A stretch of 38,761 nucleotides of DNA from positions 1-38,761 of the forward strand of contig NZ_LZJF01000036.1 in NCBI RefSeq assembly GCF_001666835.1, in the 5' to 3' direction. The stretch's first letter is position 1. Each line of letters starts with the position of its first letter. Made by a program: the position numbers and the translations under genes. The notes under the pieces were generated by a model. It did not search any database, was not told the DNA's origin, and was given only the letters and a program-made list of their open reading frames with translations. This DNA comes from Mycobacterium sp. E3251 (GTDB lineage: Bacteria; Actinomycetota; Actinomycetes; Mycobacteriales; Mycobacteriaceae). This document shows positions 7,950 through 16,465 of this stretch, in pieces.

Positions 7950-8602
7950 CGGATCGATTCCAGTCCCGAGATCATCAGCTTGCCGTCCACGTTGACGACG
8001 TCGAGCCGCAGGTTCCAGTGCACCGTCTGCGGTTTGGCGCCGGCGTTCTCGCTGACCGACGTCGCGACCAGCATGACCGAATCCAGGCGGCTCGCGAAGG
8101 GCGGCAGCTTGGTGGTCACCACCGGGCGGGAAACGCCGGGCTGGGTGTCCAGGTCGTGACGCACGGCCTCGACCGCCACCGCGTCGATGCGCCCGGCGCT
8201 CTTGGACTGCAGCTTCTCCACCACCTGCTTATAGGGCTGCATGGCAGCGTCGAAGTCGGTGTTGAGTTCGCCGACCGTGCCGTCGTGCAGCCGTTGCAGG
8301 CTGGCGTCGATGTTGCCGCTGTTCATGTTGATCAGCACGCCCGTCCAGTCGGCGGCGGTCTGCATGACGCGGGTGAGGTAGCGGCGCTCGGCCGTGTCGT
8401 CGCGATGCCCGGACCAGAGGAAGAACCCGAACACGATCGCGGCCACCGACAGCACGCCGAGGACGGCCGACGCGATGCCGTACGGGGAGAACATCGGGCC
8501 GCCGGCGCCCTCCGATTCGTCGTCAAGGTCTTCGTCGGGGTCGGCGAGGTCTGCCTCTTCCGTTTCCTGGGTTGCTGGCTCGGTGCGCTCGCCGTCGGAC
8601 AT
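7946..8602 (-). CDS. omamA: OmamA, orphan Mce-associated membrane protein (Rv0199 homologue)
   Basis: The 218-residue protein has an acidic cytoplasmic N-terminus (residues 1-36, rich in Glu/Asp), one transmembrane helix at about 43-65, then an extracytoplasmic Mam-type domain. In M. tuberculosis OmamA is required for cholesterol import through Mce4 and for Mce1 stability. Such proteins occur both inside mce operons and, like this one, away from them. The length matches the recalled 219-residue Rv0199. The start ATG at 8600-8602 is 41 bp from the divergent zmp1 start, so the promoters of the two must overlap in this short spacer. Confidence 0.85.
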   Translation of the reverse strand: MSDGERTEPATQETEEADLADPDEDLDDESEGAGGPMFSPYGIASAVLGVLSVAAIVFGFFLWSGHRDDTAERRYLTRVMQTAADWTGVLINMNSGNIDASLQRLHDGTVGELNTDFDAAMQPYKQVVEKLQSKSAGRIDAVAVEAVRHDLDTQPGVSRPVVTTKLPPFASRLDSVMLVATSVSENAGAKPQTVHWNLRLDVVNVDGKLMISGLESIR

Positions 8603-8643
8603 GGCCCGATCGTCGCACCCGACAAAGATGGAAGGATGGCGGG

Positions 8644-10629
8644 GTGACAGTAGAGGCCATTCGCTCGGGGATCGACCTGAGCCATGTCGACGCCAACACC
8701 CGCCCCCAGGACGACCTGTTCGGTCACGTCAACGGCCGCTGGCTGGCCGAATACGAGATCCCGGCGGACCGGGCGACCGACGGCGCGTTCCGCCACCTTT
8801 ACGACCGCGCCGAGGAACAGGTGCGCGACCTGATCATCGAGGCCAGCGAGACCGGCGCGGCCCCGGGCACCGATCAGCAGCGCATCGGCGACCTCTACGC
8901 CAGCTTCCTCGACGAGGAAGCCATCGAGCGTCGCGGGCTGCAACCGCTGCTCGACGAGCTGGCCACCATCGACGAGGCCGCCGACCCGGACGCGTTGGCC
9001 GCGGCGATTGGTGCGCTTCAGCGCACGGGAGTGGGCGGCGGCGTCGGGCTGTATATCGACACCGACGCCAAGAACTCGGCCCGGTACCTGGTGCACGTCA
9101 CCCAGTCCGGCATCGGATTGCCCGACGAGTCCTACTTCCGCGAAGAGCGGCACGCCGAGGTGCTGGCGGCATATCCCGGTCACATCGCGCGGATGTTCGG
9201 CTTGGTGTACGGCGCGGCGCCGGACGGGCACGCCGACACCGCGGCCCGCATCGTGGCGCTGGAGGGCAAGCTGGCCGCCGCGCACTGGGATGTGGTCAAG
9301 CGACGGGACGCCGAGCTCAGTTACAACCTGCGCACCTTCGCTGATCTGCAGACCGAAGGGCGGGGCTTCGACTGGACCGGCTGGGTTGACGCGCTGGGCG
9401 CCACGCCGGAGGAATTCGCGGAAACCATTGTGCGGCAACCTGATTACCTCACCGCCTTCGCCGCCCTGTGGTCCAGCGCCGACCTGGCGGACTGGAAGGA
9501 TTGGGCCCGTTGGCGGTTGATCCGTGCCCGTGCGTCCTGGTTGACCGACGAGCTGGTCGCCGCGGATTTCGACTTCTACGGCCGCCTGCTCACCGGCGCC
9601 GAGCAGATCCGGGAACGCTGGAAGCGGGCGGTGTCGCTGGTGGAACACCTGATGGGCGATGCCGTCGGAAAGCTCTATGTACAGCGGTATTTCCCGCCGG
9701 ACGCCAAAGCCCGCATCGACGCGCTGGTGGAGAACCTGAAGTCGGCCTACCGGCTGTCCATCAACGAGCTGGACTGGATGACGCCGCAAACCCGGGAGCG
9801 TGCCCTGGCCAAGCTGGACAAGTTCGTCGCCAAGGTCGGCTACCCGGCGAAGTGGCGGGACTACTCCAAGGTGGTGATCGACCGCACCGACCTCTACGGC
9901 AACTTCCAGCGCGGCTACGCGGTCAACCACGACCGCGAACTCGCCAAGCTGGGCGGCCCGGTCGACAAGGACGAGTGGTTCATGACGCCCCAGACGGTCA
10001 ACGCCTACTACAACCCGGGGATGAACGAAATCGTCTTTCCGGCAGCCATTCTGCAGCCGCCGTTCTTCGACGCCGAGGCCGACGACGCCGCCAACTACGG
10101 CGGGATCGGCTCGGTGATCGGGCACGAGATCGGGCACGGCTTCGACGACCAGGGCGCCAAGTACGACGGCGACGGCAACCTGGTGGACTGGTGGACCGAC
10201 GCCGACCGCGCCGAATTCGGCGCTCGCACCAAGGCCCTGATCGAGCAGTACGAGGCGTACACGCCGCGCGGGCTGGACACCGGTCACCACGTCAACGGCG
10301 CCTTCACCGTCGGGGAGAACATCGGCGACCTGGGCGGCTTGTCAATCGCCCTGCTGGCCTATCAGCTGTCGCTGCAGGGCCAACCCGCGCCCGTCATCGA
10401 CGGTCTCACCGGGGTGCAGCGGGTGTTCTACGGCTGGGCTCAGGTGTGGCGCACCAAATCCCGTCGGGCGGAAGCGATCCGGCGGTTGGCGACCGATCCG
10501 CACTCGCCGCCGGAGTTCCGCTGCAACGGCGTCATCCGCAATATGGACGCCTTTTACGAGGCGTTCGGAGTCGCCGAGGGCGACGCGTTGTTCCTCGAGC
10601 CGCAGCGGCGGGTCAGGATCTGGAACTAA
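8644..10629 (+). CDS. zmp1: Zinc metallopeptidase Zmp1, M13 (neprilysin/PepO) family
   Basis: The 661-residue M13 endopeptidase has the zinc site H494-E-I-G-H498 with the third ligand E558 in GENIGDLGG. The M13 substrate-binding NAYYNP motif is about 50 residues before the zinc site. No signal peptide is evident; the M. tuberculosis enzyme is nonetheless found extracellularly and at the cell wall and has been linked to suppression of inflammasome activation and phagosome maturation. The GTG start is supported by GGAAGGA 7 nt upstream and by alignment of SGIDLSHVDANTRPQDDLF with the recalled Zmp1 N-terminus. The length is normal (about 663). The stop TAA interleaves with the stop of the convergent oxidoreductase gene. 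Confidence 0.95.
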   Translation: MTVEAIRSGIDLSHVDANTRPQDDLFGHVNGRWLAEYEIPADRATDGAFRHLYDRAEEQVRDLIIEASETGAAPGTDQQRIGDLYASFLDEEAIERRGLQPLLDELATIDEAADPDALAAAIGALQRTGVGGGVGLYIDTDAKNSARYLVHVTQSGIGLPDESYFREERHAEVLAAYPGHIARMFGLVYGAAPDGHADTAARIVALEGKLAAAHWDVVKRRDAELSYNLRTFADLQTEGRGFDWTGWVDALGATPEEFAETIVRQPDYLTAFAALWSSADLADWKDWARWRLIRARASWLTDELVAADFDFYGRLLTGAEQIRERWKRAVSLVEHLMGDAVGKLYVQRYFPPDAKARIDALVENLKSAYRLSINELDWMTPQTRERALAKLDKFVAKVGYPAKWRDYSKVVIDRTDLYGNFQRGYAVNHDRELAKLGGPVDKDEWFMTPQTVNAYYNPGMNEIVFPAAILQPPFFDAEADDAANYGGIGSVIGHEIGHGFDDQGAKYDGDGNLVDWWTDADRAEFGARTKALIEQYEAYTPRGLDTGHHVNGAFTVGENIGDLGGLSIALLAYQLSLQGQPAPVIDGLTGVQRVFYGWAQVWRTKSRRAEAIRRLATDPHSPPEFRCNGVIRNMDAFYEAFGVAEGDALFLEPQRRVRIWN

Positions 10630-12851
10630 GCGACCGCTTCGATGCGCGCCGGCACGTGCTTGTGCCACGGCGTGCCGGCGTAGGGGTCGCGCCACTCCGT
10701 CGAGGTGAGCGCGTTCGGGGCGACGCCCCGGACCACGGTATGCCCGTCGGCGTCGACGTAGTCGAGCCCAAACCCGTTGGGCAGGGCCGCATGTCCGGCC
10801 AGCATGGTCTCGGTGATCTCGACGGTGGCCTCGGCACTGCCGGCCGCGGTGCTGATGCGGGCGCGGCACCCGTCGACGAGTCCGAGCGCCTGGGCGTCCT
10901 CGACGCTCACGCGCAGCGCACCGTCCGCGTCGCGTTTGCGCCAGGAGGGGTCGCGGAAGATGTCGTTGGCGGTGTAGGCGCGGCGCTCGCCCACCGACAG
11001 CACGATCGGGAAATCCGGCGTGGTCAGGCGCGGCGGGGCCCCGGTCAGCGCCCGCAAATCGTCGAGCATCGCGGGGATTTCCAGCGCGATCTTGTGGTCG
11101 GCGTGGCTGATCAAAGCGAAGTCGTCCTCGTAGTTGTGGACGGTGAACGTCACCCCGGACGGGGTGTCGAGGATTGCGTCGAACAGCGCGTTGCCGTCGG
11201 CGTGACCGGCGCGGCGCACCGCCTCGGGATAGGTCAGCGCGGCCTTCTGGGCGAGCCCCCACAGCGCGGCCGCGCCGCGCAGGCCGTCCGGCAGCGTGGG
11301 CCCGAGCGTCTCGTAGAGGACATAGGGAAGCAGCTTGGCGACGGTCGGGTTGGTCGCGGTGGCGGTCAGGAAGGCTTCGGTGTAGGCCGCTCGCCCGCGC
11401 CGGGCGGCTTCGGACAGTGGCCGCAGATCCTTGTCGTCGACCACGCCCAGGGCGCGCACCAGCCGAGCCCAGATCTCCGGCTCGGGCAATGTCCCCGGCA
11501 GCGGTTCGAGTAACGGCCGGCGCAGCTGAAAAGCGTTGTGCGGGAACTCTAGATTGAAGAATGTGGCTTCCGGCTTCTCGAACTGGGACGCAGCGGGCAG
11601 CACGTAGTGCGCGAGCCGGGCGGTCTCGGTCATCGCGACGTCGATGACGACCATCAGTTCCAGCGCTTTGAAGGCCTCCCGGCAGGCGGCCGAGTTGGCC
11701 AGCGAATGCGCGGGATTGCTGCTCTCCACGATCATGGCCCGGAACCGGTCCGGGTGGTCGGTCAGGATCTCCTCGGGCACGACGTTGCTGGGCACCAATC
11801 CGGAGATGATGGGGGCGCCGGTCACCGGGGTGCGCCCGGAGAACTGGCCGAACAGCGGCCCGAAGGCCGAATGTAGATGCTGGCCACCCTTTTTCGCGAA
11901 GTTGCCGGTGAATATCCACAGCAGCTTGTTCAGGTACGAGCAGAGCGTGCTGTTGGGCGCCTGCTGCACGCCGAGATCCTCGAATACCGAGATGCTGTCC
12001 GCGGCGGCGATGCGCCGCGCCGCCGCGCGCAACAACTCCTCGTCCACCCCGCACCGTTGCGCGTAGTCGGCAACCGGCACCTCGCGCAGCTCGGCGCGGA
12101 CGGCGTCGGCGCCGCGCACGTGTTCGGCCAGAAACGTTTCGTCACAGAGGTTTTCCTGGACCAGGACGGCCGCCAGCGCGGCCAGGCACCACGCGTCGGT
12201 GCCGGGTTGCACCCGTAGATGAAAGTCGGACATCTTGGCGGTGTCGGTGACGACCGGATCGATGACGATCATCGACCGGTCCGGGTCCTTGGCGATCTCG
12301 TTGAGCACCACCCGGGCGCGGGGAAAGCTCTGCGACATCCACGGGTTCTTCCCGACGAACACCGACACTTCGGCGTGCTCGAATTCGCCCCGCGTGTGAC
12401 CGCCGTACAGCTGAGTGTCGATCCAGGCTTCACCGGTCTTCTCCTGCGCCAGGGCATTTGACCGGTATCGCGAGCCGAGGGCTTTGAGGAAGGCGCCGCT
12501 GTAGGCACCGCCCAGGTGATTGCCCTGCCCGCCACCGCCGTAGTAGAAGATCTTGTCTCCGCCGTAGGCGTCGCGGATGTGCTTGAACCCGTCGGCGATC
12601 TCGACAATCGCGGTGTCCCAGTCGATTTCCTCGAAAGTGCCGTCGGCGCGCCGGCGCAGCGGAGAGGTCAATCGGGCGCCGCTGTTTTGATAGTGGTCCA
12701 GCCGCAAGGCTTTGTTGCAGGTGTAACCCTGCGACGCCGGGTGGGCCTTGTCGCCCCGGATGCGGGCCAGCTTCCGATCTTCGACTTGGACGACGATGCC
12801 GCAGTTGCACTCGCAGAGGATGCACGCCGTGGGCTTCCATTCACCGGTCAT
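10626..12851 (-). CDS. Molybdopterin-dependent oxidoreductase with N-terminal Fe-S motif (Rv0197 homologue)
   Basis: The 741-residue protein is of the formate dehydrogenase/nitrate reductase (BisC-like) superfamily. A 4Fe-4S site is visible at the N-terminus as C-x2-C-x3-C (ACILCECNCGI), with a fourth Cys in GYTCNKALR. Molybdopterin-domain sequences follow, such as GGGGQGNHLGG near residue 105 and VFVGKNPWMSQSFPRARV near 166. A C-terminal molybdopterin-dinucleotide-binding domain occupies about residues 630-740. No twin-arginine signal is seen, so it is probably cytoplasmic. The physiological substrate is unknown; I could not confidently assign the molybdenum ligand. It overlaps the upstream TetR gene by 4 nt (ATGA), implying one operon under that repressor. 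Confidence 0.88.
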   Translation of the reverse strand: MTGEWKPTACILCECNCGIVVQVEDRKLARIRGDKAHPASQGYTCNKALRLDHYQNSGARLTSPLRRRADGTFEEIDWDTAIVEIADGFKHIRDAYGGDKIFYYGGGGQGNHLGGAYSGAFLKALGSRYRSNALAQEKTGEAWIDTQLYGGHTRGEFEHAEVSVFVGKNPWMSQSFPRARVVLNEIAKDPDRSMIVIDPVVTDTAKMSDFHLRVQPGTDAWCLAALAAVLVQENLCDETFLAEHVRGADAVRAELREVPVADYAQRCGVDEELLRAAARRIAAADSISVFEDLGVQQAPNSTLCSYLNKLLWIFTGNFAKKGGQHLHSAFGPLFGQFSGRTPVTGAPIISGLVPSNVVPEEILTDHPDRFRAMIVESSNPAHSLANSAACREAFKALELMVVIDVAMTETARLAHYVLPAASQFEKPEATFFNLEFPHNAFQLRRPLLEPLPGTLPEPEIWARLVRALGVVDDKDLRPLSEAARRGRAAYTEAFLTATATNPTVAKLLPYVLYETLGPTLPDGLRGAAALWGLAQKAALTYPEAVRRAGHADGNALFDAILDTPSGVTFTVHNYEDDFALISHADHKIALEIPAMLDDLRALTGAPPRLTTPDFPIVLSVGERRAYTANDIFRDPSWRKRDADGALRVSVEDAQALGLVDGCRARISTAAGSAEATVEITETMLAGHAALPNGFGLDYVDADGHTVVRGVAPNALTSTEWRDPYAGTPWHKHVPARIEAVA

Positions 12852-13429
12852 CGCGGGAGGTCCTTTCCGTTCGCCTCGGCCGACAGCAGGTCACGTAGCT
12901 GGCGGTGCACGACGTCGAGGGGGCTCAGGTCGCGCCGCACCCGGGCCAGCACGATCGCGCCCTCCAGCGCGGTGGTGGCCAGCATCGCCAACTCGCCGGC
13001 CCGTGCGCGCGGTATGCCGTCGGCGACGAAGCGCTGCGCGATCAGGTCGGTCCAGCGGTCGAACACCGACGCCGCCCGTTCGACGACGGGCGCCATGCGC
13101 TCTTCCTCGCCGGCCTCCACGGAAACCGCGACCACGGGGCAGCCCGCGCGGAAGTCGCTGTCGAGCAACTGGCGGCGATACTTGTCGATGAGGGTGTCCA
13201 TCAGCTGGGGGCCGTTTTCGGCTTCGGCGATGATCGCGGCGACGTGCTCGCCGGCGTAATCCACCGCCTCGCAGAGCAGTTGGGTCCGGCCGCCCGGGAA
13301 GTAGTGATAGGCCGATCCGCGCGGTGCGCGGCTGTGCTCGAGGACGTCCGAGATCGCGGTGGCGTGGGCCCCTCGCTCCCTGATCAACAACGCGGCCGAG
13401 ATCACCATCCGCTCGCGTGGACTGCGCAT
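12848..13429 (-). CDS. TetR-family transcriptional repressor (Rv0196 homologue)
   Basis: The 193-residue protein has an N-terminal helix-turn-helix, about residues 8-52 (MRSPRERMVISAALLIRERG, then ATAISDVLEHSRAPRGSAYHYF), the normal TetR pattern with the HYFPGGRTQL turn. The C-terminal ligand domain resembles the TetR_C subgroup found in YxaF/LmrA-like regulators. The ATG at 13427-13429 has AAGGAG 5 nt upstream. An earlier in-frame ATG would add 27 residues read through the palindromic operator and is rejected. A perfect palindrome lies 24-45 nt upstream, so autoregulation is likely. It is translationally coupled to the molybdopterin oxidoreductase, its probable target. The inducer is unknown. 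Confidence 0.9.
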   Translation of the reverse strand: MRSPRERMVISAALLIRERGAHATAISDVLEHSRAPRGSAYHYFPGGRTQLLCEAVDYAGEHVAAIIAEAENGPQLMDTLIDKYRRQLLDSDFRAGCPVVAVSVEAGEEERMAPVVERAASVFDRWTDLIAQRFVADGIPRARAGELAMLATTALEGAIVLARVRRDLSPLDVVHRQLRDLLSAEANGKDLPR

Positions 13430-13452
13430 CGCCGCTCCTTCGGGCCGCTTGG

Positions 13453-13474
13453 TTATGTATGTTGCTATACATAA
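13453..13474. promoter_or_regulatory. Perfect palindromic TetR operator (8-6-8)
   Basis: TTATGTAT, 6 nt, then ATACATAA is an exact inverted repeat in an AT-rich island within GC-rich DNA, immediately upstream of the tetR start. On the minus strand it overlaps a likely -10 box, so binding would block tetR/oxidoreductase transcription. The assignment to this TetR is inferred from position. Confidence 0.75.
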
Positions 13475-13502
13475 TACGCGGCGCGCAAGGGGTACCACGA
13501 GC

Positions 13503-13549
13503 AGACACAAGATCGCCCAGTCCGAGCCGGAATGGGCGATCTTGTGTCT
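13503..13549 (-). terminator. Strong stem-loop, probable terminator of the L,D-transpeptidase gene
   Basis: A perfect 17-bp inverted repeat (13503-13519 with 13533-13549) has a 13-nt loop and begins 14 nt after the transpeptidase stop codon on the minus strand. No T-tract follows, as is common for mycobacterial terminators. It would insulate the tetR promoter just downstream. Confidence 0.7.
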
Positions 13550-13563
13550 TGTCGGTTAAGCCG

Positions 13564-14568
13564 TCAGTTGATCCAGTCGGCGGAGCCGTCGTTCTTCTTG
13601 TAATTGCCGCCGCTGGAGTTCTTCACGACGATGGGATCACCCGGGCCGAAGTTGTCGAAGAACCACTTGGCGTTGGTGGGGCTGATGTTGATGCAGCCGT
13701 GGCTGACGTCGCGCTTGCCCTGATCGTCGACCGACCACGGCGCGCTGTGCACATAGTCGCCGACGTTGTCGAAGCGGACCGCGTCCTCCACCGTCACCTT
13801 GTAGCCGTAGGTCGAGTTGACCGGGACCCCGTAGGTCGACGAATCCATCACCACCGACGCCTTCTTGTCCTGCACGTAGTAGGTGCCATTGGGCGTCTGG
13901 TGGTTGCCGGACGTCATGCCCATCGACATCGGGAAGGTCTTCTCCACGGTGCCGTTGCGGGTGATGGTCAGCTGATGGGTGGCGTCGTCAGCCGTGGCCA
14001 CCAGCGTGTCGCCGGTCTGGAAGTTGGTGACGGTGCCCCCGGCGTCGACGGTCACCGCGGTGTGCGCGGGCCAGAAGCTCAGCGGACGCCAGCGCAGCTG
14101 GGTCGGGGTCATCCAGTAGAACTTGCCCGGCACCGGCGGCACGGACGAGACGTGGACCGCATCGATGGCCGCGCCGGCGTCGTCAACCGTTCCGGGGAAG
14201 TTGATGATGATCGGCTGGGCCACCCCGACCGTCGAGCCGGTTTTCGGGACGAACGTCGGCGGCCCGAACGGGGCCTTGCCGGTGAACGGGGTGGGGTTCT
14301 GCCCCGCGGCCGAGGCGGCCGCCGGCTGCGCCATCGGGGGCATCCAGGGCGGCGGTGCCGGGGCGTCGGGCGGAGGCGGCGGCGCGAACGGGTCGGGCGG
14401 CGGCGCGGGCGGCCCGGGTGGGCCCGCCACCACGCCCGGATCACCGGGGGCCGGGTCCGGGTCCGCAAGCGCCGGAGCGGCGCTCAGGACCAGTGCCAAA
14501 CCCATGACAGAAGCCAATCCGGCTGCGTTCAGGGCGGCCCAAAGCCTCCCTCGCGTCCAGCCCGACAT
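13564..14568 (-). CDS. L,D-transpeptidase, YkuD family (Rv0192 / LdtMt4-like)
   Basis: The 334-residue secreted enzyme has a signal peptide (residues 1-36, hydrophobic core then APALA-D), a Pro/Gly-rich low-complexity linker to about residue 95, an Ig-like domain about 95-170, and a C-terminal YkuD domain. The catalytic signature H274-x15-S289-H-G-C292-I-N is intact. Such enzymes make 3-3 peptidoglycan cross-links or anchor proteins; LdtMt4 is the carbapenem-reactive paralogue at this locus in M. tuberculosis. Two ATG codons lie 6 nt apart: the downstream one (14566-14568) has GGAGG at ideal distance and is chosen; the upstream one at 14574 has it immediately adjacent. A strong stem-loop follows the gene. 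Confidence 0.92.
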   Translation of the reverse strand: MSGWTRGRLWAALNAAGLASVMGLALVLSAAPALADPDPAPGDPGVVAGPPGPPAPPPDPFAPPPPPDAPAPPPWMPPMAQPAAASAAGQNPTPFTGKAPFGPPTFVPKTGSTVGVAQPIIINFPGTVDDAGAAIDAVHVSSVPPVPGKFYWMTPTQLRWRPLSFWPAHTAVTVDAGGTVTNFQTGDTLVATADDATHQLTITRNGTVEKTFPMSMGMTSGNHQTPNGTYYVQDKKASVVMDSSTYGVPVNSTYGYKVTVEDAVRFDNVGDYVHSAPWSVDDQGKRDVSHGCINISPTNAKWFFDNFGPGDPIVVKNSSGGNYKKNDGSADWIN

Positions 14569-14686
14569 ATGCATCCCTCCACGCTCGAGTACCTGACCCA
14601 GTGTGGCATAGGGCGCACTCCAGCTAACGCATTCCGGGTTGCCGGGTGCCGGGTTCCGGCCGCATTTGCGCCGTTGAGCTGGTCAG

Positions 14687-15925
14687 CTATGAATCGCGTG
14701 AGGTTGTCGGCGCAACGTCGAGCGCCTGGCGGTTTGCCGCCGCACCGACCAGCGCGGCAGCCATCAAACCGGCCGACGCGGCCAGCATCAGGACGACGCT
14801 GCGCTCGTACAGCAGGCCGCCGGCGAGCGCGCCCGCCATGATGCCCACCTGAAACGCCGTCACGTACAGCCCCGACGCCCCGTCGGGATCGTCGGCGCCA
14901 CTGCGCATCGCGGCGGACTGCATCATCGGCGACACGGCGGTGGCCATCGCCCCCCAGAGCACGATCGCGGCCGTCCCGATCAAGGCCGCCGCCGCGGCGG
15001 GCTTGCCGCCCAGCGCCAGCGCGGTCAGCACGACGAGTGCGGCCGTCAGGCCGAACATGCAACCGATGATCGCCCCTTTGGGCCGGCGGTCGAGTGGCCG
15101 CGCCACCAGGCCGACGGCGAGCACCCCGGCGGCGCCGTAAGCGGCCAGCACCCACGCGAGGTTGGGCCCGCGCACGCCGACGACTTCGCGGATGATCTCG
15201 ACGATGTAGGTGTACGAGACGAAATGACCGGTCACGCCGACCATGGTGATGATGCTGACGATGATCAGCCGGCGGTTGCGGTGGTGGCGGGCCCGGGGCC
15301 CCACGCACTCGAGCTGGTCCGCGGTCAGCACCATCTCCGGCAACATCACCCTGGCGGCCACCGTGACGATGGCGGCCGCCACGGTCACGCACACCACCGC
15401 CAGGCGCCAGCCCCACATCAGGCTCATCGCCGCGGTCAGCGGGCTTCCGACGACCAGCGCCAGGCTGGTCCCGATGTAGATCGACATCGTCGCGCGGCCG
15501 GCGTGGCTGGGCGGTACCAGCCGGGTCGCGATCGGCGCGATGACCGACCAGAGCAGGCCATGGGTGATCGCGCAGAGCACGCGACCGGCGGCCAGCACCG
15601 CGAAGGTGGGCGCCAGCGCGGAGATCACCTGGGAGACGGTCAGGCAGGTCAGGCTCAGGACCAGCACCCGGCGGCGCGGCAGGTGCGCGGTCCAGCGCAC
15701 CAGCGGGATCGTGGTCAGGGCCGCCACCAGGGCGTACCACGACAACAGGGTGCCCACCAGCACCAGGCTGACGTGCAGGTTGCGGGCGATCGCCGGCAGC
15801 GCGCCGACGGGCAGGATCTCGGCGGTGACATAGATGAACGCCGCCGCGGCCAGCACGACGAGCTGGGCGGCGATCCGTGGGGTCCACGTTCGCGCGGCAG
15901 CGGCAGCATTGGATTCGGCAGTCAT
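14687..15925 (-). CDS. Major facilitator superfamily exporter (Rv0191 homologue)
   Basis: The 412-residue MFS protein has about 12 hydrophobic helices and belongs to the drug:H+ antiporter-1 / sugar-efflux (AraJ-like) group. TAEILPVGALPAIA near residue 36, GRVLCAITHGLLWSVI and SPLTAAMSLMWGWR are typical. The substrate is unknown. The start ATG at 15923-15925 gives MTAESNAAAAARTWTPRI, matching the recalled homologue (413 residues); an in-frame upstream start at 15982 would add 19 residues and is less likely. A short palindrome (ACCCAG-ttc-CTGGGT, 15947-15961) lies in the leader. The 112 bp between this gene and the downstream transpeptidase holds only short CCGGGT direct repeats at 14634-14654. 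Confidence 0.9.
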   Translation of the reverse strand: MTAESNAAAAARTWTPRIAAQLVVLAAAAFIYVTAEILPVGALPAIARNLHVSLVLVGTLLSWYALVAALTTIPLVRWTAHLPRRRVLVLSLTCLTVSQVISALAPTFAVLAAGRVLCAITHGLLWSVIAPIATRLVPPSHAGRATMSIYIGTSLALVVGSPLTAAMSLMWGWRLAVVCVTVAAAIVTVAARVMLPEMVLTADQLECVGPRARHHRNRRLIIVSIITMVGVTGHFVSYTYIVEIIREVVGVRGPNLAWVLAAYGAAGVLAVGLVARPLDRRPKGAIIGCMFGLTAALVVLTALALGGKPAAAAALIGTAAIVLWGAMATAVSPMMQSAAMRSGADDPDGASGLYVTAFQVGIMAGALAGGLLYERSVVLMLAASAGLMAAALVGAAANRQALDVAPTTSRDS

Positions 15926-16059
15926 GGCGTCGGTATCGGCCGGGCTACCCAGTTCCTGGGTTGTCGCGCCTAATGCGATCACACTGCCTTAGCGTACGGA
16001 CCGCAACTACGGCTCCCCCCTTGTCAGGGCCGGAGCTCGGGTCTCAACTCGGTCACCAA

Positions 16060-16350
16060 TCAGGAACGAACCAGGCGCGCGATGGCGGCGGAGGCTTCGG
16101 CGAGCTTGTGATCGGCGTCGTCGCCGCCCTCGGCCACGGCCCGGGTGACGCAGTGGTTGAGGTGCTCGTCAAGCAGGTTCAGCGCGACGGAACGCAGCGC
16201 GCTGTTCACCGCGCTGATCTGGGTGAGGACGTCGATGCAGTACTTGTCTTCCTCGATCATCCGGGCGATGCCCCGCACCTGACCCTCGATGCGCCGCAGC
16301 CGCTTGGCGTAGTTGTCCTTCTGCTGCGAATATCCGTGCTCGTTCGTCAT
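16060..16350 (-). CDS. ricR: RicR, copper-responsive CsoR-family repressor
   Basis: The 96-residue all-helical CsoR/RcnR-type regulator carries the Cu(I) site C38-x24-H63-x3-C67 (KYCIDV, DEHLNHC), complete. In M. tuberculosis RicR (Rv0190) represses mymT, lpqS, mmcO and its own gene and releases DNA when copper binds. The gene is divergent from ilvD, as in M. tuberculosis. A palindrome identical in design to the one before mymT lies 55-71 nt upstream of the ATG and overlaps a TATAAA -10 box, supporting autoregulation. The rest of the leader has no gene. Confidence 0.93.
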   Translation of the reverse strand: MTNEHGYSQQKDNYAKRLRRIEGQVRGIARMIEEDKYCIDVLTQISAVNSALRSVALNLLDEHLNHCVTRAVAEGGDDADHKLAEASAAIARLVRS

Positions 16351-16404
16351 CGCCCTGCCTCACCCTCTGCCGCTACGCGCCCGCCGGCGCCACGAACCCA
16401 CTTT

Positions 16405-16421
16405 ATACCCCGCCCGGGTAT
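16405..16421. promoter_or_regulatory. RicR operator at the ricR/ilvD divergent promoter
   Basis: ATACCC, 5 nt, GGGTAT is a perfect 6-5-6 palindrome. On the minus strand it runs into TATAAA at 16402-16407, the probable ricR -10 box. The same half-sites with the same spacing occur at 20545-20561 in front of mymT. Confidence 0.85.
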
Positions 16422-16453
16422 GACCCGCGGATTTGCCGTCCGTCCAGTTCACG

Positions 16454-16459
16454 CATACT
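16454..16459 (+). promoter_or_regulatory. Possible -10 element of ilvD (leaderless)
   Basis: CATACT lies 6 nt before the ilvD ATG; it differs from TANNNT at the first base. There is no Shine-Dalgarno. Confidence 0.3.
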
Positions 16460-16465
16460 TGCAGG

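Noticed and set aside
8332..10290. 652-codon open frame on the minus strand over zmp1 and omamA
   Set aside because: It is the antisense of zmp1, whose zinc site and family motifs are certain; no protein-family feature is seen in the antisense reading.
13430..13510. Upstream start for the TetR gene adding 27 residues
   Set aside because: It would be read through the operator palindrome and the stem-loop; the downstream ATG has AAGGAG at the right distance.
14634..14659. Short CCGGGT tandem repeats between the MFS and transpeptidase genes
   Set aside because: Three to four 6-bp copies with uneven spacing are expected by chance at this GC content.
13417..14841. 474-codon plus-strand frame over the L,D-transpeptidase
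   Set aside because: Antisense to the transpeptidase and its terminator; Arg/Gly/His-rich and without family features.
15947..15961. ACCCAG-ttc-CTGGGT palindrome upstream of the MFS gene as a specific operator
   Set aside because: Only 6-bp arms in GC-rich DNA, with no adjacent regulator that obviously reads it; ricR has a different half-site. Kept as a note in the gene entry.
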